Of a DNA stretch of 64,000 nucleotides, positions 1-7,557 are shown piece by piece. This stretch comes from an uncultured Desulfobulbaceae bacterium (GTDB lineage Bacteria; Desulfobacterota; Desulfobulbia; Desulfobulbales; Desulfobulbaceae), in assembly GCA_947259225.1 (NCBI GenBank), contig CAMYLK010000002.1, positions 186,001 to 250,000 on the forward strand, in the 5' to 3' direction. The translations under genes were made by a program, and so were the position numbers. Every line of letters begins with the position of its first letter. The first letter of the stretch is position 1. A model generated the notes under the pieces. The model was given only the letters and a program-made list of their open reading frames with translations. It made no database searches and was not told where the DNA came from.

Positions 1-681
1 AGGGCAATCTCCTCAAAATGCGGCAGCGCGGATGTGCTTGAGGCCCTGGGAGTTGATCTTGCCATGTCACCTGAAAAAGTTGGCGAGTGCGTGAAACAGG
101 TGGGCATAGGTTTTTTGTTTGCTCCCATGATGCATGGCGCGATGAAATATGCTATCGGTCCCCGCAGGGAGATCGGTATCAGGACCATATTCAATATCCT
201 CGGCCCCATGACGAATCCGGCCGGAGCCAATGTACAGCTGACCGGGGTCTTTGCAAAAGACCTGACTGAAATAATTGCCAGGGTACTTGACCGACTGGGT
301 ATGAAGAGAACACTGGTCGTGTGGGGAGAAGGCAACATGGATGAAATGACCGTCACCGGTACCTCCCATGTGGCCGATGCCGGTAACGGTGAGGTTAAAA
401 CATATACGGTTGAGCCCGAAGACGTGGGGCTCAAGAGGGCTTCGCTTAACGATATCCGTGGCGGAGAGAGCCCTGAAGAATCGGCGGCTATGGTGCGTGA
501 AGTGCTTGGCGGAACAGAAGGGGCCCGTTTTGATATGGTTCTGCTCAACGGTGGCGCAGCCCTGCTGGCCGCAGGAAAGGCCGATACCCTTGCTGCCGGT
601 GTTGAACTCGCCCGTGAGATTATAAAATCCGGGGCAGCTCTTGAGAAGCTCGACAAACTGATAGCCTTTTGCAGACAGTAG
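1..681 (+). CDS. trpD: Anthranilate phosphoribosyltransferase, C-terminal part (5' end outside window)
   Basis: TrpD transfers the phosphoribosyl group of PRPP to anthranilate, the second committed step of tryptophan synthesis in the cytoplasm. The frame is open from base 1, and its first residues (AISSKCGSADVLEALG) match the conserved central segment of the family, so about the first third of the protein lies upstream of the window. Further family signatures visible are the glycine-rich NILGPMTNPA stretch and the DEMT segment after VVWGEGN. The stop at 681 is followed 19 bases later by the trpC start, so the genes are almost certainly co-transcribed. An internal ATG at 34 is not the true start. 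The antisense open frame over 67-915 is a shadow. Confidence 0.95.
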   Translation, partial: RAISSKCGSADVLEALGVDLAMSPEKVGECVKQVGIGFLFAPMMHGAMKYAIGPRREIGIRTIFNILGPMTNPAGANVQLTGVFAKDLTEIIARVLDRLGMKRTLVVWGEGNMDEMTVTGTSHVADAGNGEVKTYTVEPEDVGLKRASLNDIRGGESPEESAAMVREVLGGTEGARFDMVLLNGGAALLAAGKADTLAAGVELAREIIKSGAALEKLDKLIAFCRQ

Positions 682-700
682 GCAAGGAAGGTAATTGTTG

Positions 701-1465
701 ATGATTCTTGATACTATTGTTGCCCGAAAGCGTGAGGAAGTTGCCCGGCTGAAGCAGGAGGGAATACAAGGGCCAGACAAAGATGTCGACCCGCCTCGCG
801 GTTTTTTGCAGGCCCTCACCGACTTTTCCGGGGTAGCAATCATTGCCGAAGCTAAAAAGGCTTCTCCCTCAAAAGGGGTTATCCAGCCGGATTTCGATCC
901 CGTTTCGATTGCCAAACGCTATAAGGCAGGCGGCGCGCATGCCATGTCAGTATTGACTGACGTGGACTTTTTTCAAGGATCGATTGCCTATATCCCGCTC
1001 GTTCGTGATGCTGTTGAACTCCCCGTGTTACGTAAGGATTTCATAATTGACTCTCTGCAGATAAAAGAAGCGATGCTGTATGGTGCAGATGCCATCTTGC
1101 TAATAGCGGCAATTCTCGATACACTACAGATGAAGGATTTTCGGCAGATGGCGGAGGGCATGGGAATGGATGTCCTGGTCGAAGTGCATGATGAAATGGA
1201 ATTGGAATCAGCCCTGGCCGCAGAAAGCAGGCTCATCGGAGTCAATAACCGAAACCTGAATGATTTTACCGTGGACCTTGACACAACGTTCCGTTTGAAG
1301 CGCCTGGTACCGGAAGAGATACCGGTTGTAAGTGAGTCGGGCATCTCTAAGCGTGAAGATATGATCAGGCTGCTCGAGGCTGGTGTTAAAGCAGCATTGA
1401 TTGGTGAAAGCCTCATGCGCAGTGAAAGCCAAAGTGATACCTTAAAGGAGTTCATGACAGCATAA
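701..1465 (+). CDS. trpC: Indole-3-glycerol phosphate synthase
   Basis: This TIM-barrel enzyme converts CdRP to indole-3-glycerol phosphate in tryptophan synthesis. The protein of about 254 aa has the usual single-domain length. Conserved segments are all present: IIAEAKKASPSKG (catalytic Lys loop), SVLTDVDFFQGS, VLRKDFIID, GVNNRNL, VSESGIS and ALIGESLM. The frame is open from a TTG at 695, but I start at the ATG at 701 because a purine-rich AAGGAAGG (684-691) lies at good spacing before it. It sits between trpD and trpF in the same direction with gaps under 20 bases, so it is part of the trp operon. Confidence 0.95.
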   Translation: MILDTIVARKREEVARLKQEGIQGPDKDVDPPRGFLQALTDFSGVAIIAEAKKASPSKGVIQPDFDPVSIAKRYKAGGAHAMSVLTDVDFFQGSIAYIPLVRDAVELPVLRKDFIIDSLQIKEAMLYGADAILLIAAILDTLQMKDFRQMAEGMGMDVLVEVHDEMELESALAAESRLIGVNNRNLNDFTVDLDTTFRLKRLVPEEIPVVSESGISKREDMIRLLEAGVKAALIGESLMRSESQSDTLKEFMTA

Positions 1466-1480
1466 CACTTGTTGTTGATT

Positions 1481-2140
1481 ATGAATCGTTTACGTACACG
1501 AATTAAAGTCTGCGGCATAACCAGGTCGCAGGATGCGTTATTTGCCGCAGATGCAGGGGCGGATGCACTGGGTTTTATTTTCTACCCTCAAAGTCCCCGC
1601 TATATAGATCCCGAAGAAGCCCGTATCATTATCGACCAGCTTCCACCATTCATTGATATTGTCGGTGTATTCGTCGACAAGAAGAGGGTGGAGGTTGAGG
1701 AGATTATCCAGTACTGCCGCCTGAATTATGCGCAGCTGCATGGAGAAGAGTCTCCAAAGTATACAGAGCGTCTTGTCCGGCACAGTACACCCTGTGAGGT
1801 TATCAAGGCATTCAGGGTGGGTAGTGATACCCTCCCGGAAGATTTTAAGCAGTATGTCCCCCACGTAAAAGCATTCCTGCTTGACACCTATGAAAAGGAC
1901 ATTGTCGGCGGCACTGGTAAAAGTTTTGACTGGTCGATAATTAAGAGATTAGACCTTGTACGGCCATTTATACTTGCAGGAGGACTCAATCCGGAAAATG
2001 TGACAGCAGCCCTCCGGACCGTAAAACCCTGTTGCGTTGATGTCAATTCTGGAATAGAGGCGTCCCCGGGTGTCAAGGACCACAAGCTGACCAGTGAGTT
2101 TTTCAGGTCTGTCCGGCAGGCTGATAAACCTGAGCCTTAA
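1481..2140 (+). CDS. trpF: Phosphoribosylanthranilate isomerase
   Basis: TrpF catalyses the Amadori rearrangement of phosphoribosylanthranilate to CdRP. The sequence begins with the hallmark KVCGITRSQDA and GADALGFIFYPQSPRY segments, has AQLHGEE in the middle, and ends with GGTGKSFDW, LAGGLNPENV and DVNSGIE, all typical of the family and in order. In-frame TTG codons occur from 1469, but the ATG at 1481 puts the protein at the normal length of about 219 aa. It follows trpC by 15 bases. Its stop overlaps the stop of the convergent rlpA by 4 bases, so the trp transcript probably ends inside or against rlpA. trpB and trpA do not follow here. Confidence 0.95.
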   Translation: MNRLRTRIKVCGITRSQDALFAADAGADALGFIFYPQSPRYIDPEEARIIIDQLPPFIDIVGVFVDKKRVEVEEIIQYCRLNYAQLHGEESPKYTERLVRHSTPCEVIKAFRVGSDTLPEDFKQYVPHVKAFLLDTYEKDIVGGTGKSFDWSIIKRLDLVRPFILAGGLNPENVTAALRTVKPCCVDVNSGIEASPGVKDHKLTSEFFRSVRQADKPEP

Positions 2141-2889
2141 CGGGCAATCACAAAGGAACCGGAATAGCCACTGCCAAGAATTCGCTGCTCAAGCTGCCTG
2201 GCTAATGTCAGGGACGTGCCGGCATAAACCTGTACCCGGTGATATGTCTGACCATTCGTGATATAAGGCTGGATGCTTACCTTCATTCCGTTATTATTGA
2301 GGAACCGGGCAAGGTCGGACGCATTGTTTTTGTTCAGGAAGGAGCCCACCTGTATGTAGAAATTCCCTTTGTTGAAATTCTGATATTTCAGTTTATTTCC
2401 GCCGCCATCCATACCTGTTGATTCGCCGAGTGCAATAACTTCAGTTCTTGCTGTACCTTTTCGAACCATGTCAATGTCATTTGCTGCTGTGTAGCTCAGG
2501 TCAATTATCCTGCCTCGTGAAAAAGGGCCCCGGTCATTGATGCGCACAACTGTTTCCCTCCCGTTTTCAAGGTTTCTGACCAGGAGCATGGTATTCATGG
2601 GGAGTGTTTTATGTGCAGCTGTCTTGGCATACATATTATACGTTTCACCATTGGCTGTTTTTCTTCCGTGAAATTTGTTTCCATACCATGATGCTATGCC
2701 GGATTCCCTGTATCCACGGGCTGAGTCAATCGGATAGTATTTTTTACCGTTGATTTTATACGGTCGTTGTGTTGCTGGAGTTTTTTTAGACGGGGTATAC
2801 AGTAAAGTCTGGCTGGTAGAGCAGCCTCCAACAAAGGAGACAAGTGCGATACCAAGTAAAATTTTTATAGCTAACGAATAACTGCTCAT
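2137..2889 (-). CDS. rlpA: RlpA-family septal ring lytic transglycosylase lipoprotein with SPOR domain
   Basis: RlpA is an outer-membrane lipoprotein that cleaves denuded glycan strands at the division septum. The 250 aa protein has a signal peptide ending in the lipobox VGGC (Cys23), a double-psi beta-barrel domain around residues 63-152 (GIASWYGNKFHGRKTANGE and VRINDRGPFSRGR, which carry the Glu and Asp regarded as catalytic in characterised RlpA), and a C-terminal SPOR domain around 174-248 (FYIQVGSFLNKNNA) that binds bare peptidoglycan. Its ATG overlaps the stop of the upstream cytochrome gene by 4 bases (ATGA), so the two are translationally coupled. It converges on trpF. Confidence 0.92.
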   Translation of the reverse strand: MSSYSLAIKILLGIALVSFVGGCSTSQTLLYTPSKKTPATQRPYKINGKKYYPIDSARGYRESGIASWYGNKFHGRKTANGETYNMYAKTAAHKTLPMNTMLLVRNLENGRETVVRINDRGPFSRGRIIDLSYTAANDIDMVRKGTARTEVIALGESTGMDGGGNKLKYQNFNKGNFYIQVGSFLNKNNASDLARFLNNNGMKVSIQPYITNGQTYHRVQVYAGTSLTLARQLEQRILGSGYSGSFVIAR

Positions 2890-4376
2890 GGCTGAGGCGG
2901 GTTTTTGGGAGTATTGCCATCCAGTTCAGCGAAACGGTCCAGGAAAAATAGTCCTGCAGGTCCGGTGGTATGAGGTGTATAGGGCATCATAGCCTGTCCG
3001 GTTCCGGTCTCATTATCAAAGATCACATTCTCATCCTCATCCTGATATGAAACCCGGAGATCAAGTATGGGTCGGAAAACCTTTATGATACCATCCGTAT
3101 CACGTTGAACGCTGATTTCCTCCCAGCGGCGCTGGGTATATCCTTTATACCAGACACCAGGAAGTTTCTGCCCGTCAATCGAATCCTTCATGGCAGGGGG
3201 GAATTCATCCTCATCACTGTAGAGATTATGTTCAAGAAGATTCTCAACTTCCGAGCTGGACTGCACGGTGAGCCTTTCCCATGGAAAATAATCATCCGTA
3301 TCGCTCCGTATCAGGTGGGTGGCCTGGTCACTGAAACTCCATTGCGCATGACAGACCTGACAATCAACTTCCTTGCCGTACTTTTCGTGGGCGGGATGCA
3401 CTGCTTGGGGTACAGGGTGTTCCTTTCCAGTAACTTGAGCAGTCAGCACGAGCCTGTTGTTTTTTACGATAAGGTTTTCAGGGAGGGAGTTCGGATTATC
3501 TGCATCCCAAAGGTGACAGGTCGCGCATTGCAGGTTTTCCGACATCCCGTCGGACACAAGCTGGTGACTACTGTGGCAGTCCACACAGGCCAGGCCCCGC
3601 TGCTGGTGAATGTCCGGTACCAGTCGATGGTACTCCACTCCGTAGGGACGGAAATAATCTTCCTGGGTGGTGTACGGTGTCCGGTACTCCTCATTAAAAT
3701 CATGTTCGAAGCGTCCAGAATAATCTGCGCCGACAAAGTTGCCGTAATGGCAGCTCTGGCATTGGTTATCGCCAGGTATGCGTATAAACTCATGACTGAC
3801 AAGGCTTCCTTCAATAAATTTCAAGTGGCAGGAAGCGCAACCGGTTCCTCGCTGTGTAGAGGGATAACCATCTCCGGCTGTATAGACGTGACACCTAAGG
3901 CAACGCCTGCGCAGCATGTCATCCACAAGTTCCTGCCTGGTTGTTGGCAAAGCGGATTGCGGAATTTCAATCAGGTTGGACAGAGTCTCGACAGCCCCGA
4001 ATTGTTTTCTGATCAGGTTGGTTTCATTTTGCAGGGTAAAATGAAGTGAATCGCGGCTTGCTCTTACCTGGTCAGGGTGACATTGGCCGCACATCTTTTC
4101 CATGGATGATGGATGAGCAGGTTGAGCAACTAGCTGGGTGTGGGCTCCAGTTCGATCTTTTGAGTCGGGATTGCCACTGTGACATTCGGTGCAGGAAAAA
4201 TCATGAAATGAATCATGCTTAATATCGGAGTGACATGCACGGCAACCCTTTAATTGCAGTTGTGTTTCTTTCTGATTGGAATTTGCCTTTTCCTTCACTT
4301 GCTGCAGATCTACATCACGGCAGCCTGAAAGGAGAAGCAGGCAAAGGAAAAACAGAATCAGTTTAGGCCTCATCAT
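2886..4376 (-). CDS. Nine-haem c-type cytochrome lipoprotein
   Basis: Nine CXXCH haem-attachment motifs can be counted (CRACH, CTECH, CGQCH, CLRCH, CASCH, CQSCH, CVDCH, CATCH, CQVCH), spread over roughly the first two thirds of a protein of about 496 aa. The last 150 or so residues have no haem motif. The N-terminus is a lipoprotein signal with lipobox LSGC. I start at the paired ATG codons at 4376/4373 because the upstream extension (to 4430) would bury the signal peptide. Multihaem cytochromes of this kind move electrons across the periplasm or outer membrane. Whether this one serves extracellular electron transfer or reduces a substrate cannot be told. It is coupled to rlpA. Confidence 0.88.
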   Translation of the reverse strand: MMRPKLILFFLCLLLLSGCRDVDLQQVKEKANSNQKETQLQLKGCRACHSDIKHDSFHDFSCTECHSGNPDSKDRTGAHTQLVAQPAHPSSMEKMCGQCHPDQVRASRDSLHFTLQNETNLIRKQFGAVETLSNLIEIPQSALPTTRQELVDDMLRRRCLRCHVYTAGDGYPSTQRGTGCASCHLKFIEGSLVSHEFIRIPGDNQCQSCHYGNFVGADYSGRFEHDFNEEYRTPYTTQEDYFRPYGVEYHRLVPDIHQQRGLACVDCHSSHQLVSDGMSENLQCATCHLWDADNPNSLPENLIVKNNRLVLTAQVTGKEHPVPQAVHPAHEKYGKEVDCQVCHAQWSFSDQATHLIRSDTDDYFPWERLTVQSSSEVENLLEHNLYSDEDEFPPAMKDSIDGQKLPGVWYKGYTQRRWEEISVQRDTDGIIKVFRPILDLRVSYQDEDENVIFDNETGTGQAMMPYTPHTTGPAGLFFLDRFAELDGNTPKNPPQP

Positions 4377-4452
4377 CTTGACACTGTACCATAAAGTTGC
4401 TACATCAAGGAAGCCTATTTTGGGTGTCAATCATGAGAGAATACCAAGAAAA

Positions 4453-4528
<76 letters not shown>

Positions 4529-4886
4529 GTAATATAGGGAAATTGAGAGGTTTATCGATCTTCCTGTGCGCCTTTCTTTTTCTTTGTGTAGCCACAGTGT
4601 AGCCACTATGGGCTAAACAATATCCTCCTTCCAATTGTCCGGCAAAGGCGATCTAATGTACATGTGTTATTGTTGTAGCTTGTGAGGAGATAACCAAAAG
4701 ATTGCCATAGAGAAAGAAGGTTTAATTGGTCTGGTTGTTAACTGTTAAACCTTCCTGCTAGGATGAATATGCATATGTTGACTTTGAAAACTGATGGTTC
4801 TCACAGGTTAGATAAACTTGAGGAGTTTTGTAATTTGATTTAGGTTTGAGCTGGCAATCTTGAAAACAGATTTAGAGGTCAAAAAA
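4529..4886. other. A+T-rich stretch without a supported gene
   Basis: No frame here has codon structure or homology I recognise. A short direct repeat of GTGTAGCCAC occurs around 4585-4605, and the composition is much more A+T-rich than the trp region. It lies directly 3' of the tRNA and may be the remnant of an integrated element. No integrase can be identified. Confidence 0.4.
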
Positions 4887-5348
4887 ATGGATGCTAGCGT
4901 AAATCAATGTAAAAGTTGCGGAATCGTTTTTGAAGATGTGGATCACGAAATTGATAAATGTACTAAGAAAAGACTATATTGCGAATTATGTTTGGCTCAA
5001 AAAAAACCTCGGTCAGAGACCGGGCAAAAAATTAAAAAAAAATACATCCAGGTCACTGCTATATCTGCTTTTATTATATTGATTATGTTTATTGTTATAA
5101 ATTGGGAAAAAAGCAAAAATAACAATATTTTTGAATATTTAGTCGGGTTCGGTTTTAGCTATTTAATTATTTGGGGCTTTACGTCAATACTTTTACTGCC
5201 TGTTTTAATGCTAATGAAAAAGCCTTATAAAGCTCAAATCAAAAAGGAAAAAGAAAAGTATATAAAAGAAATAGAAGTTAAAAAGGAGTCCCGCAAAACT
5301 CTACAGGAGCAACAAGAAAGAGCAGGAATAGAAGAAACCGAGGGTTGA
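4887..5348 (+). CDS. Hypothetical two-helix membrane protein with N-terminal CxxC clusters
   Basis: I do not recognise the family. From the ATG at 4887 (AGAGG at 4874-4878 is a fitting ribosome site) the protein is about 153 aa. The N-terminus has two cysteine pairs, CKSCG and CELC, about 25 residues apart, which could form a small zinc ribbon. Two hydrophobic segments follow (AISAFIILIMFIVI and FSYLIIWGFTSILLLPVLM), then a highly charged Lys/Glu-rich tail that may be a cytoplasmic coiled coil. Codon use is strongly A+T-rich compared with the flanking housekeeping genes, consistent with acquired DNA next to the tRNA. A frame extension back to TTG at 4860 is possible but lacks a ribosome site. 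Confidence 0.6.
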   Translation: MDASVNQCKSCGIVFEDVDHEIDKCTKKRLYCELCLAQKKPRSETGQKIKKKYIQVTAISAFIILIMFIVINWEKSKNNNIFEYLVGFGFSYLIIWGFTSILLLPVLMLMKKPYKAQIKKEKEKYIKEIEVKKESRKTLQEQQERAGIEETEG

Positions 5349-5571
5349 CAATAGGTTGTCGCAGTTAATCACGAGTTGAGAGAAATGATACTTTGTAGTG
5401 GTGTGTGCCGGCGATCCAAATTAAACCACGATGGGTGGACGGTTGCGCCCGGAATAGGTTGGCAAAACCGGCTCCGTTTATCTTTATCAGAACCCCTCAA
5501 ACACGACCTTGCCGGAGACTTCGGAAGCGGTGAAACGGATGTACCATGCATCGACCAGAATAATAATAGAA

Positions 5572-5831
5572 AATAATAAGGGACAGACTGCCACCCCCAG
5601 TTTAACAGGGGAAGTTCAAGTCCTTTTGCTATAATTCATCCATTGACACTGGCCCCGCACCGTTTAACATTTTATATAGAAGCTGTTGGTAAGTTATTTA
5701 TACTTCTACATCTTGTATTATGGCTTTCTATTCTCCTCCAGAAACAACAGCTTTTCTGCCCTGACTGTTGTGGCTTACGGTCAGGGCACTTGTTCATTCT
5801 TCTGTTCGCTCCATAGAGTAATAAGGGACAG
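5572..5831 (+). repeat. Two copies of a TAATAAGGGACAG motif
   Basis: AATAATAAGGGACAG begins at 5572, and TAATAAGGGACAG recurs at 5819-5831, about 245 bases later. A third, shorter relative (AATAATAAGGGG) starts the hairpin at 5877. Motifs of this type resemble the ends of REP-like, RAYT-mobilised elements in other proteobacteria, but no tyrosine transposase gene is present here. The family assignment is inference. Confidence 0.4.
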
Positions 5832-5876
5832 AAAATAAATAGGGGAAGACCACGTTTTATTTATGTGGGTAAGTGA

Positions 5877-5903
5877 AATAATAAGGGGCCGTCCTCTATT
5901 ATT
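5877..5903. repeat. REP-like hairpin
   Basis: The 27 bases form an imperfect inverted repeat: AATAATA pairs with TATTATT, then after one A/C mismatch AGGGG-type bases pair with CCTC (with G-U pairs), around a very short loop. The left arm repeats the AATAATAAGGG motif seen at 5572 and 5818, so this is likely one member of a repeat family. Confidence 0.4.
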
Positions 5904-6143
5904 CATCGGTAATTTTACCCTGCTGAAATCATGGGCTACGTGATTTTTAACTGAGGCGCATTGTGTCTTCCTGATCAGCAGCAGGAAGCATCAACTGCTT
6001 GAAAAGAGGAGGGAAATCGTTATCTGCAGGGTGATCACGCAAGAAGGGTGTGGAAACGTTATGCAGGGGACGGGAGAACTTTCAGTGAAGGAATTTATAG
6101 GCAAACTATCAGAGCAGGGACAGGACTATCGGTTGAGGTCAGG

Positions 6144-6533
6144 TCACATGCTTGTTATTTCAAAAGGGAAATCCCTGGGAAATTCACGCAGTATAATTTC
6201 AGGCTGTTCAGCTTTATCTATCAACGTTGTCTGTAACAACATATAATTTGCAAACGTCATTCCTGTGAACCTCAGGCCAACTCCCGAATCATTACTCCAA
6301 ATAACCTCGGCCAAGGCCCGCACACAATTATTCCCGGATTTCTCTTTATGAAACAGCCGGATAAAGCAATTCGAGAACTGTCTTTTGCAGATTTTTCCCA
6401 GGACATACATTCCGGTTAAGCTCAGATCTTTTACTTCGCAACAATCATAACTTTGACGGTTAAATTCCAAATCCACCAAACCGTCAAAGTTAACACGATG
6501 AAACATTCTCCGGTCTTCAAAATTCATGTTCAT
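6144..6533 (-). CDS. PilZ-domain protein
   Basis: PilZ domains bind cyclic di-GMP and control motility, surface polysaccharide or adhesion. The protein (about 129 aa from the ATG at 6533; 127 from the ATG at 6527) has the arginine-rich start EDRRMFHRVNFDG and the downstream KDLSLTGMYV segment, matching the RxxxR and D/NxSxxG halves of the ligand site. The middle VRALAEVIWSNDSGVGLRF strand pattern also fits. The frame extends to 6569, but no ribosome site supports the longer form. It is a stand-alone domain without a fused effector. A second PilZ protein is at 41756-42136. No partner can be named from the neighbours. Confidence 0.75.
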   Translation of the reverse strand: MNMNFEDRRMFHRVNFDGLVDLEFNRQSYDCCEVKDLSLTGMYVLGKICKRQFSNCFIRLFHKEKSGNNCVRALAEVIWSNDSGVGLRFTGMTFANYMLLQTTLIDKAEQPEIILREFPRDFPFEITSM

Positions 6534-6711
6534 AATAATAGTAAAGTTAATGTTAACAAGTAGACTCAAGTTATTTCATGCAAGAATTATGTCAAAATTA
6601 CGTTCGACCCTCTTTTTTTGTTTATTTGTGTAAAAACAATATAATGAACGAGAAATCTTCATGTGGACTGACCCGCGTAGAAGGTAGTTAAAACAACATC
6701 GTATTACGATA

Positions 6712-7422
6712 TTGAAACCTGACGGTCGGGGACATTATGCGGTCAACTGGGGTGCTGGTCTATACGCTATTGATCCGCTCGGTATCGAGGAGTGGAACAC
6801 TACGTTGGATGAGTTCGTTATCCAGCCCGACGTCGATCCGATGGAGACGATTTTAATTCTCGACACGCAAGGCACTCCAACACACCCTGCCGCACTCAAA
6901 ACCGTCAGAGCAGCGAACGGTGGCTCGCTGTGGCGGATGGAGTTTCCGGCCGACGAAACCGGCCTGGATCAGTATATCGATTCGGGAGTCATCTTCAGCG
7001 CTACAGGTGACACAGCTTACGTAATGACGGCAATCGCTGGTGGCGACACTGGTGCGAGTCGCACCTACCTCAATGCAGTGGACACGGATCCCTCGATTCC
7101 GAGTGCTTCCACAGTTCTGCGCTCCAGTGGAATCACACTCGACGCCAGGTCCAGGAGAGATTCCGTTCGCTTCCTCGGCAAGGTCACTGTGTCGGACCAA
7201 AATCGCGGCCTAATCTCCAGGGCGACTGTCAAAGCAAGATGGACAATGCCTGACGGCTCAACCATCGACCAGATTGCAAAGACCAGCAGTTCTGGGCTTT
7301 CAAGATTCAGCCTGTCCGGTCCAGGGGGGCTGTATAAACTGACGGTTACCGAAATAATAAAGAACGGTTACGTTTTCGATGCTCAACACAGCATCCTCGA
7401 AGCAGCTAAAGCATGGTATTGA
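6712..7422 (+). pseudogene. 3' remnant of an extracellular beta-propeller/Ig-like protein gene
   Basis: The frame begins without a credible start (a TTG with no ribosome site) and without a signal peptide, yet its content is that of an exported protein. The first 140 residues look like PQQ/WD-type propeller blades (LYAIDPLG, GVIFSATGDTAYVMTAIAGG). The last 85 resemble an Ig-like or carbohydrate-binding fold (VTVSDQNRGLISRATVKARW, ending LTVTEIIKNGYVFDA). The N-terminal half of the ancestral gene appears lost. Base composition is richer in G+C than the surrounding DNA. A strong terminator follows at 7472. It could still be expressed as a fragment, but I judge it decayed. Confidence 0.55.
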
Positions 7423-7471
7423 TAAGAAGTCAGGATCTATAACTATAAATCTGAGAAGCAATGGCTCTGGA

Positions 7472-7510
7472 AAAAAAGGGATCAAGCATGTTAGGCTTGA
7501 TCCCTTTTTT
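7472..7510. terminator. Bidirectional intrinsic terminator
   Basis: A 16-bp perfect stem (AAAAAAGGGATCAAGC with GCTTGATCCCTTTTTT) closes a 7-base loop (7488-7494). The A-tract and T-tract flank the G/C core on both sides, so it can stop transcription of the plus-strand remnant and of the convergent minus-strand hydrolase gene. Confidence 0.9.
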
Positions 7511-7557
7511 CACTGAATTCAAGGAAAATGAGACAGTGAGGTATGTTATCTCATCAA

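Larger units (their letters stand above)
5349..6143. other. Gene-poor region with REP-like repeats
   Basis: About 800 bases in which no frame shows convincing coding character. It contains three related AATAATAAGGG motifs, one of them in a long hairpin (separate entries). The 5376-5576 and 6031-6246 open frames have no recognisable product, and the latter overlaps the PilZ gene on the other strand. Confidence 0.45.

Noticed and set aside
67-915. Long antisense open frame (282 aa) across trpD/trpC
   Set aside because: It has no family features, and the plus strand carries a convincing trpD; it is a shadow of the coding bias.
3105-4049. 314-aa open frame on the plus strand inside the cytochrome gene
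   Set aside because: The minus strand has nine in-order CXXCH motifs and a signal peptide. The plus frame has no recognisable content.
4560-4620. Integrase gene end next to the tRNA
   Set aside because: A short frame can be read on the minus strand, but it contains none of the R-H-R-Y tyrosine-recombinase residues.
5376-5576. 66-aa open frame
   Set aside because: No ribosome site, no homology I recognise, and stop codons soon after; treated as non-coding.
5614-5623. Second tRNA-Thr or attR site
   Set aside because: Only GTTCAAGTCC matches the tRNA; no acceptor or anticodon stem can be formed, and a 10-base match may be chance.
6031-6246. 71-aa open frame on the plus strand
   Set aside because: It overlaps the 3' end of the PilZ gene on the other strand and lacks family features.
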